From the NCBI GenBank assembly GCA_017632155.1, contig JAGBRZ010000036.1, forward strand, positions 1 through 9,688: a stretch of DNA of 9,688 bases, read 5' to 3'. This stretch comes from Clostridia bacterium (GTDB lineage Bacteria; Bacillota_A; Clostridia; Oscillospirales; CAG-272). Shown here piece by piece: positions 1 to 8,384 of the stretch (positions are counted from its first letter, which is position 1; every line of letters begins with the position of its first letter). The position numbers and the translations under genes were made by a program. A model generated the notes under the pieces. It made no database searches and was not told the DNA's origin. It saw only the letters and a list, made by a program, of their open reading frames with translations.

Positions 1-25
1 AAAAGCTTCCCGTTCCGAGCTGAAC

Positions 26-99
26 GGCGCCATGGCCAAGCGGTAAGGCAAAGGTCTGCAACACCTCTATCCCCGGTCCGATTCCGGGTGGCGCCTCCA
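26..99 (+). tRNA. tRNA-Cys (anticodon GCA)
   Basis: The sequence folds as a cloverleaf. The acceptor arm is GGCGCCA (26-32) with TGGCGCC (89-95), followed by discriminator T96 and an encoded CCA (97-99). The D stem is GCC/GGC (35-37/47-49). The anticodon loop CTGCAAC (56-62) places GCA at 58-60, and the T stem is CCCGG/CCGGG (72-76/84-88). GCA with discriminator U73 fits tRNA-Cys. Two features are off consensus. The T loop reads TCCGATT, so the almost invariant U55 is C (position 78). The outermost anticodon-stem pair (51/67) is A with C. The gene is otherwise intact and lies directly before a terminator. Its 3' end is a typical target for integrative elements. Confidence 0.95.
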
Positions 100-137
100 A
101 AAAAAGGAACTAATCTTTATGGTTAGTTCCTTTTTTT
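99..137 (+). terminator. Intrinsic terminator after tRNA-Cys, probably bidirectional
   Basis: GGAACTAA (106-113) pairs perfectly with TTAGTTCC (123-130) around a 9-nt loop. Seven T follow on the right (131-137) and a run of A precedes on the left (99-105), which lengthens the stem further. On the plus strand it ends the tRNA-Cys transcript. The A-run is a T-tract on the minus strand, so it can also stop the leftward araC-type transcript, which has no other hairpin before it. Confidence 0.9.
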
Positions 138-223
138 GTGCACTTTGAATGGGAAAGAACTCTTCTTTCTGTGTGGGTGTTACAACTTTGTTTTTATTCC
201 ATCCACCAACATTTTTGTCTTAC

Positions 224-259
224 TGGTTTCCAAACTGGTTTCCAAATTGGTTTCTAATT
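224..259 (+). repeat. Three tandem 12-bp repeats, TGGTTTCYAAWY type (set A)
   Basis: The repeats are TGGTTTCCAAAC (224-235), TGGTTTCCAAAT (236-247) and TGGTTTCTAATT (248-259). They lie in the otherwise featureless gap between the tRNA terminator and the regulator gene, about 125-160 bp inside the tRNA 3' end. Two more copies occur upstream of the integrase gene (8342-8365); positions 237-257 match 8343-8363 at 20 of 21 bases. The spacing and tandem order resemble arm-type binding sites of Tn916/lambda-type integrases. That role is inferred. Confidence 0.7.
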
Positions 260-281
260 TAGAATAGTTTGGTGTTTATTT

Positions 282-332
282 TTACTCTTTTGTGGAAATT
301 TCGTGGTTCGCTTTTCGATATTGCCCCGGGGT
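282..332 (-). pseudogene. Detached C-terminal codons of the AraC-type regulator
   Basis: Immediately after the TAA that ends the regulator (complement of 333-335), the same frame stays open for 16 codons and reads TPGQYRKANHEISTKE, then TAA (282-284). TPxxYR is the conserved motif that follows the second helix-turn-helix in AraC/XylS proteins (F-x-x-x-G-x-T-P-x-x-Y-R). The stop replaces exactly the variable residue between G and T. One base change (for example AAA to TAA) would explain it. These codons are therefore most likely the former end of the gene, not a spacer. Confidence 0.75.
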
Positions 333-1499
333 TTATCCGCTGTATTTTTTGAAGATTTTGGTGAAGTGGCTTTGCGAGGAAAAGCCGAGATAGTCCGCGA
401 TAAGGGATAGGGGCTTGTCACTATATCGTAGGAGGCGTTTGGCCTCCTCTGTTTTTTCTCGCAGAATGAAATCCGTGAGTGTCATTCCGGTTTCTTCTTT
501 GAATTTTGCCGCGAGATGAGTTCTGCTGATAAACAGTGATTTGGCAAGTCCATCTACGTCCATCGGTTTTGAAAGATTATGCTGAACATAATTAGTTACC
601 TGCATTAACAACTTTGATGGGTTTTTCCCAAGGACCACACGTTCCACACGGCGTGTGTAGTCAAGCACCATATGATATTGTAAATTGACAATTTGTTCCA
701 CTGTTGAAAGCAACTCGCATTTACGGATATATTCGTCCGAGAGCGACAGAGCATCCTCGGCATCCATACCGCCTTTCATAGCGGCACGCGATGCAAGCGT
801 TGCTGTAACGATAAAGGTGTTTTTGAGTTGACGGAGTGCATCATTTGCGATCACACCGCCGCGCACACTCGGTGCGTGGGAGAACCATTCGTAAAGCGCA
901 CCTACGTCTCCTTTCGTAATCATCTGCATGAGTGTTTGTTCGAGTGCCAATGTATTGTGAATTTCTTTCGGTGTGTACTCGGCTGGCATCTCGTAGCTTT
1001 TATCAAATCGTTCGTTTTCAATCAGTGTTTCGAGATTGGTCTGCTCAAAGTCATAAATAGTGATGTCTTCCAGAGAGCGTTTTTCACCGTTGAGTACGTA
1101 ATTGAGCGTGCAAAGAATTTGCACAATACTGCCCAGCGGCATTTGAACAAGTGATTTCATCGCCGATAAAAACGTATCGATGTGTGTGGAGTCTACGTTA
1201 CAGGAAAAAGCCAACATTCGCATATCATGCTCATTCATTGGCGTTTGCCGCGAGGGACCGATTACGATTGTTTCTTCTTTTGTGCGGACGATGCCGTAAT
1301 AATTGAAATAGGGGGTTGTAAAATAGCCGATGTGATCGGTTATTTCAAAAATTTTATCAACGTAGGGGTCTATCGGGTCGGCAGGGAATTCCACCATCGA
1401 ATAAAAATAGGTCAGCGTTTGCCCGTGATATATGCGTACGGGAATGCCTGCAAGATTTCCGATAACGCCGCAAAGATATTTCAAATCTATTTGTTTCAT
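333..1499 (-). CDS. AraC/XylS-family transcriptional regulator, C-terminally shortened
   Basis: This 388-residue protein has an AraC-type DNA-binding domain at about residues 295-386. It contains two helix-turn-helix segments, one at about 313-336 (VDGLAKSLFISRTHLAAKF) and one at about 362-386, ending at FKKYSG. The first ~280 residues form a sensor region I do not recognise at family level. The start at 1499 is supported by GAGGTG (complement of 1505-1510) at good spacing, behind an extended -10 promoter. The gene is transcribed away from the GH3-transporter-GH78 operon across a 116-bp shared promoter region, the usual position for a regulator of that operon. Its inducer is probably the imported glycoside or a breakdown product (inference). 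It stops at a TAA just before the conserved TPxxYR tail, which is still present in frame downstream. DNA binding may therefore be weakened or lost, although the two HTH motifs are complete. Confidence 0.92.
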   Translation of the reverse strand: MKQIDLKYLCGVIGNLAGIPVRIYHGQTLTYFYSMVEFPADPIDPYVDKIFEITDHIGYFTTPYFNYYGIVRTKEETIVIGPSRQTPMNEHDMRMLAFSCNVDSTHIDTFLSAMKSLVQMPLGSIVQILCTLNYVLNGEKRSLEDITIYDFEQTNLETLIENERFDKSYEMPAEYTPKEIHNTLALEQTLMQMITKGDVGALYEWFSHAPSVRGGVIANDALRQLKNTFIVTATLASRAAMKGGMDAEDALSLSDEYIRKCELLSTVEQIVNLQYHMVLDYTRRVERVVLGKNPSKLLMQVTNYVQHNLSKPMDVDGLAKSLFISRTHLAAKFKEETGMTLTDFILREKTEEAKRLLRYSDKPLSLIADYLGFSSQSHFTKIFKKYSG

Positions 1500-1526
1500 G
1501 TTATCACCTCAATCCAATATAATACA

Positions 1527-1555
1527 ATTATATCATAAATAAGACAATAATACAA
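1527..1555 (-). promoter_or_regulatory. Promoter of the AraC-type regulator
   Basis: On the minus strand, TATAAT (complement of 1527-1532) is preceded by TGA, giving an extended -10. TTGTAT (complement of 1550-1555) lies 17 bp upstream as a -35. The predicted transcript starts about 25 nt before the GAGGTG ribosome binding site. The -35 overlaps the -35 zone of the divergent operon promoter. Confidence 0.65.
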
Positions 1556-1582
1556 GAATAGAACGGAAATTTGTGATATAAT
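1554..1582 (+). promoter_or_regulatory. Promoter of the GH3-transporter-GH78 operon
   Basis: TATAAT (1577-1582) is preceded by TGA, giving an extended -10 identical to that of the divergent promoter. The hexamer 17 bp upstream (AAGAAT, 1554-1559) is a poor -35, as expected for an activator-dependent promoter. The short repeat CAAT(AT)AATACAA occurs at 1515-1527 and 1545-1555, about 29 bp apart, and is a possible regulator site. That assignment is speculative. The GH3 ribosome binding site GAGGAG (1605-1610) follows. Confidence 0.6.
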
Positions 1583-1615
1583 ATACATTGAAGAATTAGG
1601 CAATGAGGAGTTTTT

Positions 1616-4069
1616 ATGAACATTGAAGCTGTGATAAAGGCATTGACGCGCGAGGAGAAGGCCGCGCTTGTGGCAGGGTGTGATTTTATGCACACAAATC
1701 CCGTGCCGCGTTTGGATATTCCACGCGTGCGCATGAGTGATGGCCCTCACGGTCTGCGAGTGCAGAATAATGCGGGGGATAACGGTGTTACGGGTAGCGA
1801 GCCTGCCACTTGTTTTCCCACAGCGGCGGCTACTGCCGCGAGCTGGAACCCCGAAAACATATACAAAATGGGTAAGGCTATTGGACGTGAAGCTCGCCAT
1901 TATGGTGTAGATGTGGTGCTTGGCCCTGCCGTCAACATCAAGCGCAATCCTTTGGGGGGCAGATGCTTTGAGTATTTTTCCGAAGATCCGCATCTTGCAG
2001 GAAGGATGGGCACTGCCGAAGCTTTGGGAATTCAAAGCGAGGGCGTTGGCGTTTCTGTTAAACACTTTGCGCTGAACAACAGTGAAAATTATCGCTTTAT
2101 GGGTGATAGCATTGCCGATATGCGCACCATTCGGGAAATCTATCTGAAACCTTTTGAAATGATTGTGAAGAATGCCAATCCCGAAACTGTGATGTGTGCC
2201 TACAACAAGATCAATGGCACATATTGTAGCGAAAACAAATGGCTCTTGACGGATGTTCTCCGCCGAGAATGGGGCTTTGGCGGCATTGTTATGACCGACT
2301 GGGGTGCTACGCACGATAGACTGAAGATGCTTGGTGCAGGGCTCGACCTTGAAATGCCGGGCGATACCGCAATTTGCCGAAAGTGGATTATGGATGGACT
2401 CGAGAGCGGTACGCTTGATGAGGCGGTACTTGACGAAGCGGTTCGCAACGTTCTTGTGCTTGTTGATAAACACGAGAACAGCAAACAAGAAAAAGCTGAT
2501 TTTGAAACACATCACGCACTTGCAAAAGAGATTGCCATCGACAGTGCAGTGCTTCTAAAAAACGACGGTGCGTTGCCGCTTAATGACGACGAAGCGCTCT
2601 TTGTTTGCGGTGAACTGTTTGAAAAAATGCGTTATCAGGGCTCAGGTAGTTCGATGATTAACCCTACATATCTTTCCACTCCCCAAACGGCATTTGACGC
2701 ACACGGTATTAAGTATGAATACGTGAAAGGGTATCGCGAAAACGCAATTCGTTCTGATGCGAAGTTGATTGAGGAGGTTTTGCAAAAATCGAAAAAGCAC
2801 CAAAAGGTGCTCGTGTTTGCGGGACTTACAGACTTTGTTGAGAGTGAGGGAGCAGACAGAGAAAATATGCGTCTGCCCGAAAATCAGTTATCTCTCATAA
2901 ATGCTCTCCTTGAAGCAGGAAAGCGTGTCACCGTCATTCTCTTTGGTGGCTCTCCTGTTGAGTTGCCTTTCTCCGACAGGGTGGATGCGATTCTCAATAT
3001 GTATCTGCCGGGGCAGAATGGAGGAGAGGCAACCTATGCGCTCTTATTCGGCAAGGCTTGCCCCTCGGGCAAACTTGCAGAAACTTGGCCCATGGAATAT
3101 GCTGACGTGCCGTTTGGTGATGCTTTTGGCAAAACACAAAACGAGATTTATAAAGAAAGCGTTTTTGTTGGCTACCGCTATTATTTAACAGCGGACAAAA
3201 AGGTTAGATATCCTTTTGGGTATGGCTTATCTTATACATCGTTCGATTATCAAAACATGACGATAACCGAAACAGAAGACGGTTTCAAAGTCTCCTGCGA
3301 TGTTAGCAACGTAGGAAATTGCGACGGAGCAGAGGTTGTTCAACTTTATGTGAGCGCGCCCGCGAAAGACATTTTCCGCCCCGTTCGAGAACTCAAAGGA
3401 TTTTACAAGGTTTCTCTTGAGGCAGGGAAGACCAAACGTGTAGAGATTGCCGTAACAAAGGATGATTTGCGTTACTGGAATACCATCGAAGACCGCTATG
3501 TTTTAGAGGATGGCGAATACCGTTTTGAGATTTGCTCCGATTGTCAAACGGTAAAGCTTTCGCAGTCTGTCCATATTAGGGGAGAGGTTGCAAAGGCGCC
3601 GTATTCCAATACTGTTTTTGAAATTTACCAAAACGCAGATTTGAATCGCATGACCGATCGTATTTTTGAGGAAATGTCGGGGATAAAGATTCCCGAAATT
3701 TCTTCCAAAAAGCCGATTCACCTTGAAAGCCGTTTTAGTGATATGAAATCCACGCCTATGGGATGGATTTTATACAACTGCGTGCTGATGGTGGCAAGAA
3801 TTGATATGCTCAAAGCGAAAATGATGAAGGCAGGTCCTGAGAGAGATAACAAAATCAAAGGCGCGATTTTCCTTCACAGAATATTAGATTCCAACTCTAT
3901 TATTACAATGTCGATGTCTGCGGGCGCGAGTTGCCCGTATAACTTTGCAAATGGCTTTGTTCATATGGCAAACGGAAACATTCTAAAAAGCTTAAAGAGC
4001 TTTCTGGTGGGCGTTCAAGCCCCTGCACTTCCCAAAGACAATTCTAAAAACAAGGAGAGTACAAAATGA
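1616..4069 (+). CDS. Glycoside hydrolase family 3 beta-glycosidase (beta-glucosidase-like), cytoplasmic
   Basis: This 817-residue enzyme likely hydrolyses terminal beta-linked glucose or a related sugar from imported oligosaccharides or glycosides. The N-terminal GH3 barrel (~1-300) carries [19 protein letters not shown] (~115-125), KHF (149-151) and the nucleophile motif GIVMTDWGA with Asp228. The alpha/beta sandwich domain (~305-545) includes ESEGADR (409-415), where Glu409 or Glu411 is the likely acid/base. A fibronectin-III-like domain follows (~570-650, GAEVVQLYV and RPVRELKGF). Residues ~660-817 form an extra tail with SMSAGA (~766-771), seen by recollection in clostridial GH3 proteins and of unknown role. 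There is no signal peptide, so it acts in the cytosol. GAGGAG lies 5 nt before the ATG. It is first in the operon, and its TGA overlaps the next ATG. Substrate (beta-glucoside or beta-xyloside) cannot be settled from sequence. Confidence 0.95.
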   Translation: MNIEAVIKALTREEKAALVAGCDFMHTNPVPRLDIPRVRMSDGPHGLRVQNNAGDNGVTGSEPATCFPTAAATAASWNPENIYKMGKAIGREARHYGVDVVLGPAVNIKRNPLGGRCFEYFSEDPHLAGRMGTAEALGIQSEGVGVSVKHFALNNSENYRFMGDSIADMRTIREIYLKPFEMIVKNANPETVMCAYNKINGTYCSENKWLLTDVLRREWGFGGIVMTDWGATHDRLKMLGAGLDLEMPGDTAICRKWIMDGLESGTLDEAVLDEAVRNVLVLVDKHENSKQEKADFETHHALAKEIAIDSAVLLKNDGALPLNDDEALFVCGELFEKMRYQGSGSSMINPTYLSTPQTAFDAHGIKYEYVKGYRENAIRSDAKLIEEVLQKSKKHQKVLVFAGLTDFVESEGADRENMRLPENQLSLINALLEAGKRVTVILFGGSPVELPFSDRVDAILNMYLPGQNGGEATYALLFGKACPSGKLAETWPMEYADVPFGDAFGKTQNEIYKESVFVGYRYYLTADKKVRYPFGYGLSYTSFDYQNMTITETEDGFKVSCDVSNVGNCDGAEVVQLYVSAPAKDIFRPVRELKGFYKVSLEAGKTKRVEIAVTKDDLRYWNTIEDRYVLEDGEYRFEICSDCQTVKLSQSVHIRGEVAKAPYSNTVFEIYQNADLNRMTDRIFEEMSGIKIPEISSKKPIHLESRFSDMKSTPMGWILYNCVLMVARIDMLKAKMMKAGPERDNKIKGAIFLHRILDSNSIITMSMSAGASCPYNFANGFVHMANGNILKSLKSFLVGVQAPALPKDNSKNKESTK

Positions 4070-5628
4070 CAACCAAGTTACTTGATAAAAAGATTTTTCA
4101 ATCAAGAGTAAAATCCGAAAAGGTGAGCGCGAGCGAAAAATGGCTCGGCTATCTCATCGGTCCTGCAGGCGCTTTGCTTCTCAACGCAGTTCTTGCCACC
4201 TATCTCAACGTTTACTACACCGACGTGCTTAACCTCACACATATCTGGGGAGGCATTTTCCTTACTGTTTTCCCGATTGTCTCAAAGATTATTGACGCTA
4301 TAACCAACGTCATTATGGGTTACATGATTGACAGAACCAAGACAAAGCACGGCAAAGCAAGACCTTGGCTTCTTTTGTCTGCACCTCTCGTTGCCATCAC
4401 CGGTATTTTGCTCTTTACCGTACCGCAGGCGAGCGAGACTGTTCAGGCAATATGGGTAATGATCTCCTATAACCTTTTCTATTCTTTCGCATATACCATC
4501 TTCAATATGAGCCATAACTTGATGGTTCCGCTTTCTACGAGAAACACCACCGAGCGTGGTAGTCTTTCGGTATTCAATCAAATTGCTACCATCATGATGA
4601 GCGGTATTCTCGTTGCACTTATCTTCCCGATGGTAATTATGCCTATGCTTGGCGTTGATAAGGCAAAGTGGATATTTGTTATGTCGCTTCTTTCTATCAT
4701 TACGCTGCCTCTCATTCTTCTTGAATACTATTTCACAAAGGAGAGAGTAACCGAAGAAAGCGTCGGTGTTGAGGAGAAGAAAGTCCCCTTTCTTACGCAA
4801 CTCAAAATAGTTTTCACCGATAAATATACGCTTATCGTGTTTGTCTATTTCTTTATCTATACCTTCGGCTCCAGTCTTAAAAACCTCGGCCTTGTTTACT
4901 ATTGTAACTGGGTGCTTGGCACGTATAACGATGGCATTACGCAAATGCTTGTTTCTGTTATTGGTGGCATCCCTATGGGCATCGGTCTGTTTGCAGTATG
5001 GCCTCTTGCCAAAAAGTTCGGCAAGAGAAACGTGACGATGTGGGGCTTCGTGCTTTACGCTATCGGCAGTCTTATTTGTTGGCTTGTGCCTAACAATATG
5101 GTGATTGTTCTCGTGGGTCAGTTTATCAAGAACATCGGCGGTCTGCCTTGTGCATACGTATTTATGGCACTCTTTGCGGATACACTTGACCATCTCGAGT
5201 GGAAGAGCGGTATTCGTTGCGATGGAATTGCTATGTCTGTATATAACGTCATCGCTTGCGCTATGATAGGTATCGTTACCGGCATCTTCAACGGACTGCT
5301 CAGTAACTCCGGCTATCTCGCTCCTACCTTTGATGAGATGGGCAATATTCTTACAGTTCAGCCCGAGGCGGCAAAGAGCTTTATCACTTTTGCATTCGTT
5401 GGACTTGAAACCTTTACGGGCATCATTCTTGCCGTTCTCCTGATCTTCTTCTCGGTTGAAAAAACCGTAGGCAGAAAGCAGGCTATTATTAAGGCGCGTC
5501 AGGGTATCGAAGCAACTGAAGAACTCGTGCCTCTTACCGAAAAGGAAAGTGCCGCTTGGGAAAAGGAAAAAGAAGAGGGTGAAAAGTATTACAATGCAAT
5601 TCAAGCAGAGCTGGGTGCGAAGCAATGA
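4066..5628 (+). CDS. GPH-family (MelB-type) sugar symporter, MFS superfamily
   Basis: This 520-residue membrane protein likely imports the glycoside used by the flanking enzymes. It has about 12 hydrophobic segments between residues 27 and 463. The family signature between helices 2 and 3 is clear ([13 protein letters not shown], 89-101). A charged cytoplasmic C-terminal tail of ~55 residues follows. Asp77 matches MelB Asp55, but the position matching MelB Asp59, part of the cation site, appears to be Asn81 (codon AAC at 4306-4308), so coupling may differ from MelB. Its ATG overlaps the GH3 stop as ATGA, with AAGGAGAG (4052-4059) upstream, and its own TGA overlaps the GH78 start in the same way. 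This points to one co-translated operon. Family assignment is firm. The substrate, a rhamnosyl oligosaccharide or glycoside, is inferred from its neighbours. Confidence 0.93.
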   Translation: MTTKLLDKKIFQSRVKSEKVSASEKWLGYLIGPAGALLLNAVLATYLNVYYTDVLNLTHIWGGIFLTVFPIVSKIIDAITNVIMGYMIDRTKTKHGKARPWLLLSAPLVAITGILLFTVPQASETVQAIWVMISYNLFYSFAYTIFNMSHNLMVPLSTRNTTERGSLSVFNQIATIMMSGILVALIFPMVIMPMLGVDKAKWIFVMSLLSIITLPLILLEYYFTKERVTEESVGVEEKKVPFLTQLKIVFTDKYTLIVFVYFFIYTFGSSLKNLGLVYYCNWVLGTYNDGITQMLVSVIGGIPMGIGLFAVWPLAKKFGKRNVTMWGFVLYAIGSLICWLVPNNMVIVLVGQFIKNIGGLPCAYVFMALFADTLDHLEWKSGIRCDGIAMSVYNVIACAMIGIVTGIFNGLLSNSGYLAPTFDEMGNILTVQPEAAKSFITFAFVGLETFTGIILAVLLIFFSVEKTVGRKQAIIKARQGIEATEELVPLTEKESAAWEKEKEEGEKYYNAIQAELGAKQ

Positions 5629-8174
5629 AAGCGATAAGAATCAAAACCGAATTTTTAACCAATCCCATAGGAGTTGATTTTCAGCAGCCGCTGATCACTT
5701 GGAATTGTGAGGGCGGTATTAAGCAAACTGCATATCGCATAATTGCAAATTCAAACGGAACGCTTGCTTGGGATAGCGGTAGGGTAGAGAGTGCTTCAAT
5801 GCGAGCCATTTATCCCCAAAAGTTAAATTCTCGTGATAGAATTGAGTTAAGTATTACACTTTGGGATGAAACCGACACCACAGGGGAGTCTGTCGAATCG
5901 TTCTTTGAAATGGGCTTGCTCGACAAATCCGATTGGCAGGCAAAATGGATTTCGGGGAACTATACTGTCAATCCGTTTATAAGATATCCTGTTGATTGTT
6001 TCAAAAAAGAATTTGACACAACAGATATTAAAAAAGCTCGCATTTATGCAACTGCGTGTGGCATTTACGAGCTTGTGTTGAACGGTGAGCGCGTAGGCGA
6101 TTATGTCCTTGCTCCCGGGCATACCGATTATCGAAAAAGGGTTCAGTATCAAACATACGACGCAACTGAGCTTTTGAAAAACGGAAAAAACGTTCTTACA
6201 GCAGCCCTTGCCGACGGCTGGTACCGTGGCTCTTGCGGTGCCTGGGGATTGAAAAATCAGTACGGCACTCGCACAAAGCTCCTTGTTCAACTAGAAATTG
6301 AAAAGAATGACGGTACCCGTCAAGTGATTGTCACCGATGGCTCGTGGTCTTGGTCAAACGACGGTTCCATCCGCTTCGCAGATAATCAAGACGGTGAGAT
6401 AGTTGATGCTCGTCTTGCTCCTACTTATTTTGGCAAAGCCGAGGTTACAAGTCACAAAGTTACCCCCGTGGCTTCCAATAATGTTCCAATCAGAGAAAAA
6501 GAGACATTCAAGCCTACCGTGATCACTACTCCAAGTGGCAAGAGGGTGCTTGATTTCGGTCAGAATATCGCAGGATATGTAAAATTCTCTCTTGATGCAA
6601 AGACAGGTCAAGCCATCAAAATGCGCTTTGGCGAGATGTTTGACGAGAACGGTGAATTTACGCAAAAGAATATTCAATGTGCCACCAAAAATCGCCAAAC
6701 ACCACTACAGGAAATAACCTATACCGCAAAGGATGGACTTAACGAATACAAGACGAAATTTGCGATATTTGGCTTCCAATACGTGCTTATTGAGGGCGAT
6801 ATAGAGTGGAATCCCGAGGATTTTACAGCCATCGCTGTTTATTCCGATATGGAAGACACATTGAGCTTTGATTGTTCTCACGAGCTGATAAACAAGCTTG
6901 TTGCAAGCACACGTTGGTCAACCAAAAACAATCACGCAGACGTTCCTACCGACTGTCCTACCCGTGAGCGCCACGCATGGACAGGTGACGCGCAGATATT
7001 CTGTAATACTGCAGCGTATTTCTTCGATTATGCCCCGATGGCTCGCAAATATGTTCTTGATATGTGCGACGGGCAAAGAAAAAACGGCGTATTCCGTCAG
7101 ATTACACCCGTAGGCGGCATTGATTTTTATATGAATGCCATGGACGGCTCTGCAGGCTGGTCGGACGCAGGTGTGCTGATTCCGTACCGTATCTACAAGA
7201 GATATGGCGACGTTCGTATTCTTTCCAAAAACTATGAGGCGATGAAAAAATACGCCAAGTTTAAGATAGGTACTATCGGCAAGCACTATCTTACGAGCTT
7301 GCCAACAGGACTTGAGAGAAAGTATAGCAAAATGATCTCAAATTATGGTCAGTCCTACGGCGAATGGGCAGAGCCAACTGATGTAAATGCGTTCAAAATT
7401 TCCGACTTTATCAACCCTCATCCCGAGGAAACGACCGCATATTTGGTGTATATGCTTGAAACTATGGCTGAGATTGCCGAGCTTCTTGGAAAAGAAGAGG
7501 ACAAAGAGCTGTTCCTTAAAAAAGCGAACCTCGTCCGTAGCGGTTATCAAAAGCTGATTGAAACTCCTAAATATAGCTACGATACCGACCGTCAAGCAAA
7601 GCTTGTTCGTCCCCTTTATCTTAAATTGCTTAATGAAAAGCAGACCGAGTTCGCTAAAGCACGCTTGCTCAAAGCACTTGACAACTATGGTTGGCGACTT
7701 GGTACGGGCTTTTTATCCACCCCATTTATCCTCTACGTTCTTGCGGATATGGATATTGAATATGCCTATCGTTTACTTGAAAATGAGGAGATGCCCGGTT
7801 GGCTCTTTATGCCCAAGATGGGTGCGAATACCATCTGGGAGAGTTGGGAAGGAACTGAAGCACAAGGCGGTGTGGCCTCGCTCAACCACTATTCCAAGGG
7901 GGCTGTTTGTGAATGGATCTTTGGCGAGATGTGCGGCATTAAAATCGGTGGTGAAAACGAATATATTATTGAGCCAAAGATTGGCGGCAGTATCACTCAC
8001 GCATCTTGCGAATACAACGGCGTGTATGGAAAGGTTAAAAGCGAATGGAAGAGAAGTGATGAAAAAATCGTTTGTCGCATCACTGTTCCTGCCAATGTAA
8101 CAGTGAAAGCAATATTACCAAACGGTGAACATATATTGGATTGCGGAGTGTATGAGTTTGCCGTGAACAAATAA
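5625..8174 (+). CDS. Glycoside hydrolase family 78 alpha-L-rhamnosidase, cytoplasmic
   Basis: This 849-residue enzyme releases terminal L-rhamnose by inverting hydrolysis. N-terminal beta-sandwich regions (~1-400) show the family features [15 protein letters not shown] (12-26), [15 protein letters not shown] with VLNGERVGD (~136-159), and ADGWYRG (~196-202). The (alpha/alpha)6 catalytic domain holds [15 protein letters not shown] (443-457), where Glu448 aligns with the general acid and Asp443 and Asp455 are the accompanying carboxylates. GSAGWSDAG lies at 508-516. NTIWESWEG (735-743) provides the likely general base Glu739, followed by [10 protein letters not shown]-terminal beta domain closes the protein. 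Length is normal and there is no signal peptide. Translation probably depends on coupling to the transporter gene, since the ATGA overlap (5625-5628) has only a weak ribosome binding site. The aglycone or next sugar is unknown; the GH3 partner suggests a rhamnosyl-beta-glucoside. Confidence 0.95.
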   Translation: MKAIRIKTEFLTNPIGVDFQQPLITWNCEGGIKQTAYRIIANSNGTLAWDSGRVESASMRAIYPQKLNSRDRIELSITLWDETDTTGESVESFFEMGLLDKSDWQAKWISGNYTVNPFIRYPVDCFKKEFDTTDIKKARIYATACGIYELVLNGERVGDYVLAPGHTDYRKRVQYQTYDATELLKNGKNVLTAALADGWYRGSCGAWGLKNQYGTRTKLLVQLEIEKNDGTRQVIVTDGSWSWSNDGSIRFADNQDGEIVDARLAPTYFGKAEVTSHKVTPVASNNVPIREKETFKPTVITTPSGKRVLDFGQNIAGYVKFSLDAKTGQAIKMRFGEMFDENGEFTQKNIQCATKNRQTPLQEITYTAKDGLNEYKTKFAIFGFQYVLIEGDIEWNPEDFTAIAVYSDMEDTLSFDCSHELINKLVASTRWSTKNNHADVPTDCPTRERHAWTGDAQIFCNTAAYFFDYAPMARKYVLDMCDGQRKNGVFRQITPVGGIDFYMNAMDGSAGWSDAGVLIPYRIYKRYGDVRILSKNYEAMKKYAKFKIGTIGKHYLTSLPTGLERKYSKMISNYGQSYGEWAEPTDVNAFKISDFINPHPEETTAYLVYMLETMAEIAELLGKEEDKELFLKKANLVRSGYQKLIETPKYSYDTDRQAKLVRPLYLKLLNEKQTEFAKARLLKALDNYGWRLGTGFLSTPFILYVLADMDIEYAYRLLENEEMPGWLFMPKMGANTIWESWEGTEAQGGVASLNHYSKGAVCEWIFGEMCGIKIGGENEYIIEPKIGGSITHASCEYNGVYGKVKSEWKRSDEKIVCRITVPANVTVKAILPNGEHILDCGVYEFAVNK

Positions 8175-8201
8175 TGGCTTAAAGCATTCTAATCATTCTA
8201 C

Positions 8202-8238
8202 AAACAAGAGATAACACAAGCGGTTATCTCTTGTTTTT
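8202..8238 (+). terminator. Intrinsic terminator of the GH3-transporter-GH78 operon
   Basis: AAACAAGAGATAAC (8202-8215) pairs perfectly with GTTATCTCTTGTTT (8223-8236) around the 7-nt loop ACAAGCG. The right arm ends in a short T run (8234-8238). It lies 27 bp after the rhamnosidase stop codon and separates the operon from the recombinase module. Confidence 0.92.
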
Positions 8239-8284
8239 GGTTGGGACGTTTTTGTAAATGCAAACAACTTTTGAACTTTTCCCC

Positions 8285-8320
8285 AAACGCGTGTGCGTAC
8301 AATTAAAAACGCGTTATAAT
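8285..8320 (+). promoter_or_regulatory. Probable integrase promoter with duplicated AAACGCGT sites
   Basis: A consensus TATAAT lies at 8315-8320, 65 bp before the integrase ATG. No good -35 is visible at 16-18 bp spacing. AAACGCGT occurs twice, at 8285-8292 and 8307-8314, each containing the palindrome ACGCGT. The copies are offset by 22 bp (about two helical turns). One lies at the -35 position and the other abuts the -10. This looks like a dimeric operator or activator site, but no regulator can be named. Confidence 0.5.
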
Positions 8321-8341
8321 TAAGCGAGAGCACAATCAAAA

Positions 8342-8365
8342 CGGTTTCCGAATTGGTTTCTAAAT
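8342..8365 (+). repeat. Two tandem 12-bp repeats matching set A (set B)
   Basis: CGGTTTCCGAAT (8342-8353) and TGGTTTCTAAAT (8354-8365) repeat the units found at 224-259 in the same orientation. They lie in the integrase 5' leader between the -10 (8315-8320) and AGGAGG (8369-8374). If the integrase N-terminal domain binds them, binding here could also limit its own expression (inference). Confidence 0.7.
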
Positions 8366-8384
8366 TTGAGGAGGAAAGCAAAGA

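Noticed and set aside
10..27. CCGTTC/GAACGG hairpin with a 6-nt loop just before the tRNA.
   Set aside because: The stem is short, includes the first two tRNA bases and has no T-tract. It could be the end of an upstream gene, but too little sequence is present to say.
138..223. AT-rich gap between the tRNA terminator and the repeats, searched for a small gene or RNA.
   Set aside because: No start codon with a ribosome binding site, no convincing hairpin and no promoter stand out.
224..259. Reading the three tandem repeats as a CRISPR array.
   Set aside because: The 12-bp units are directly adjacent with no unique spacers and no cas genes are nearby.
1496..2515. A 339-codon open frame on the minus strand overlapping the GH3 start and the divergent promoter region.
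   Set aside because: It is antisense to conserved GH3 catalytic motifs and crosses both promoters. Its sequence resembles no family, so it is a shadow frame.
4282..5625. A 447-codon open frame antisense to the transporter gene.
   Set aside because: It lies almost entirely opposite a well-recognised transporter in a fixed frame relation. Its composition is rich in Lys, Asn, Arg and His with no domain pattern, and no ribosome binding site or promoter is evident.
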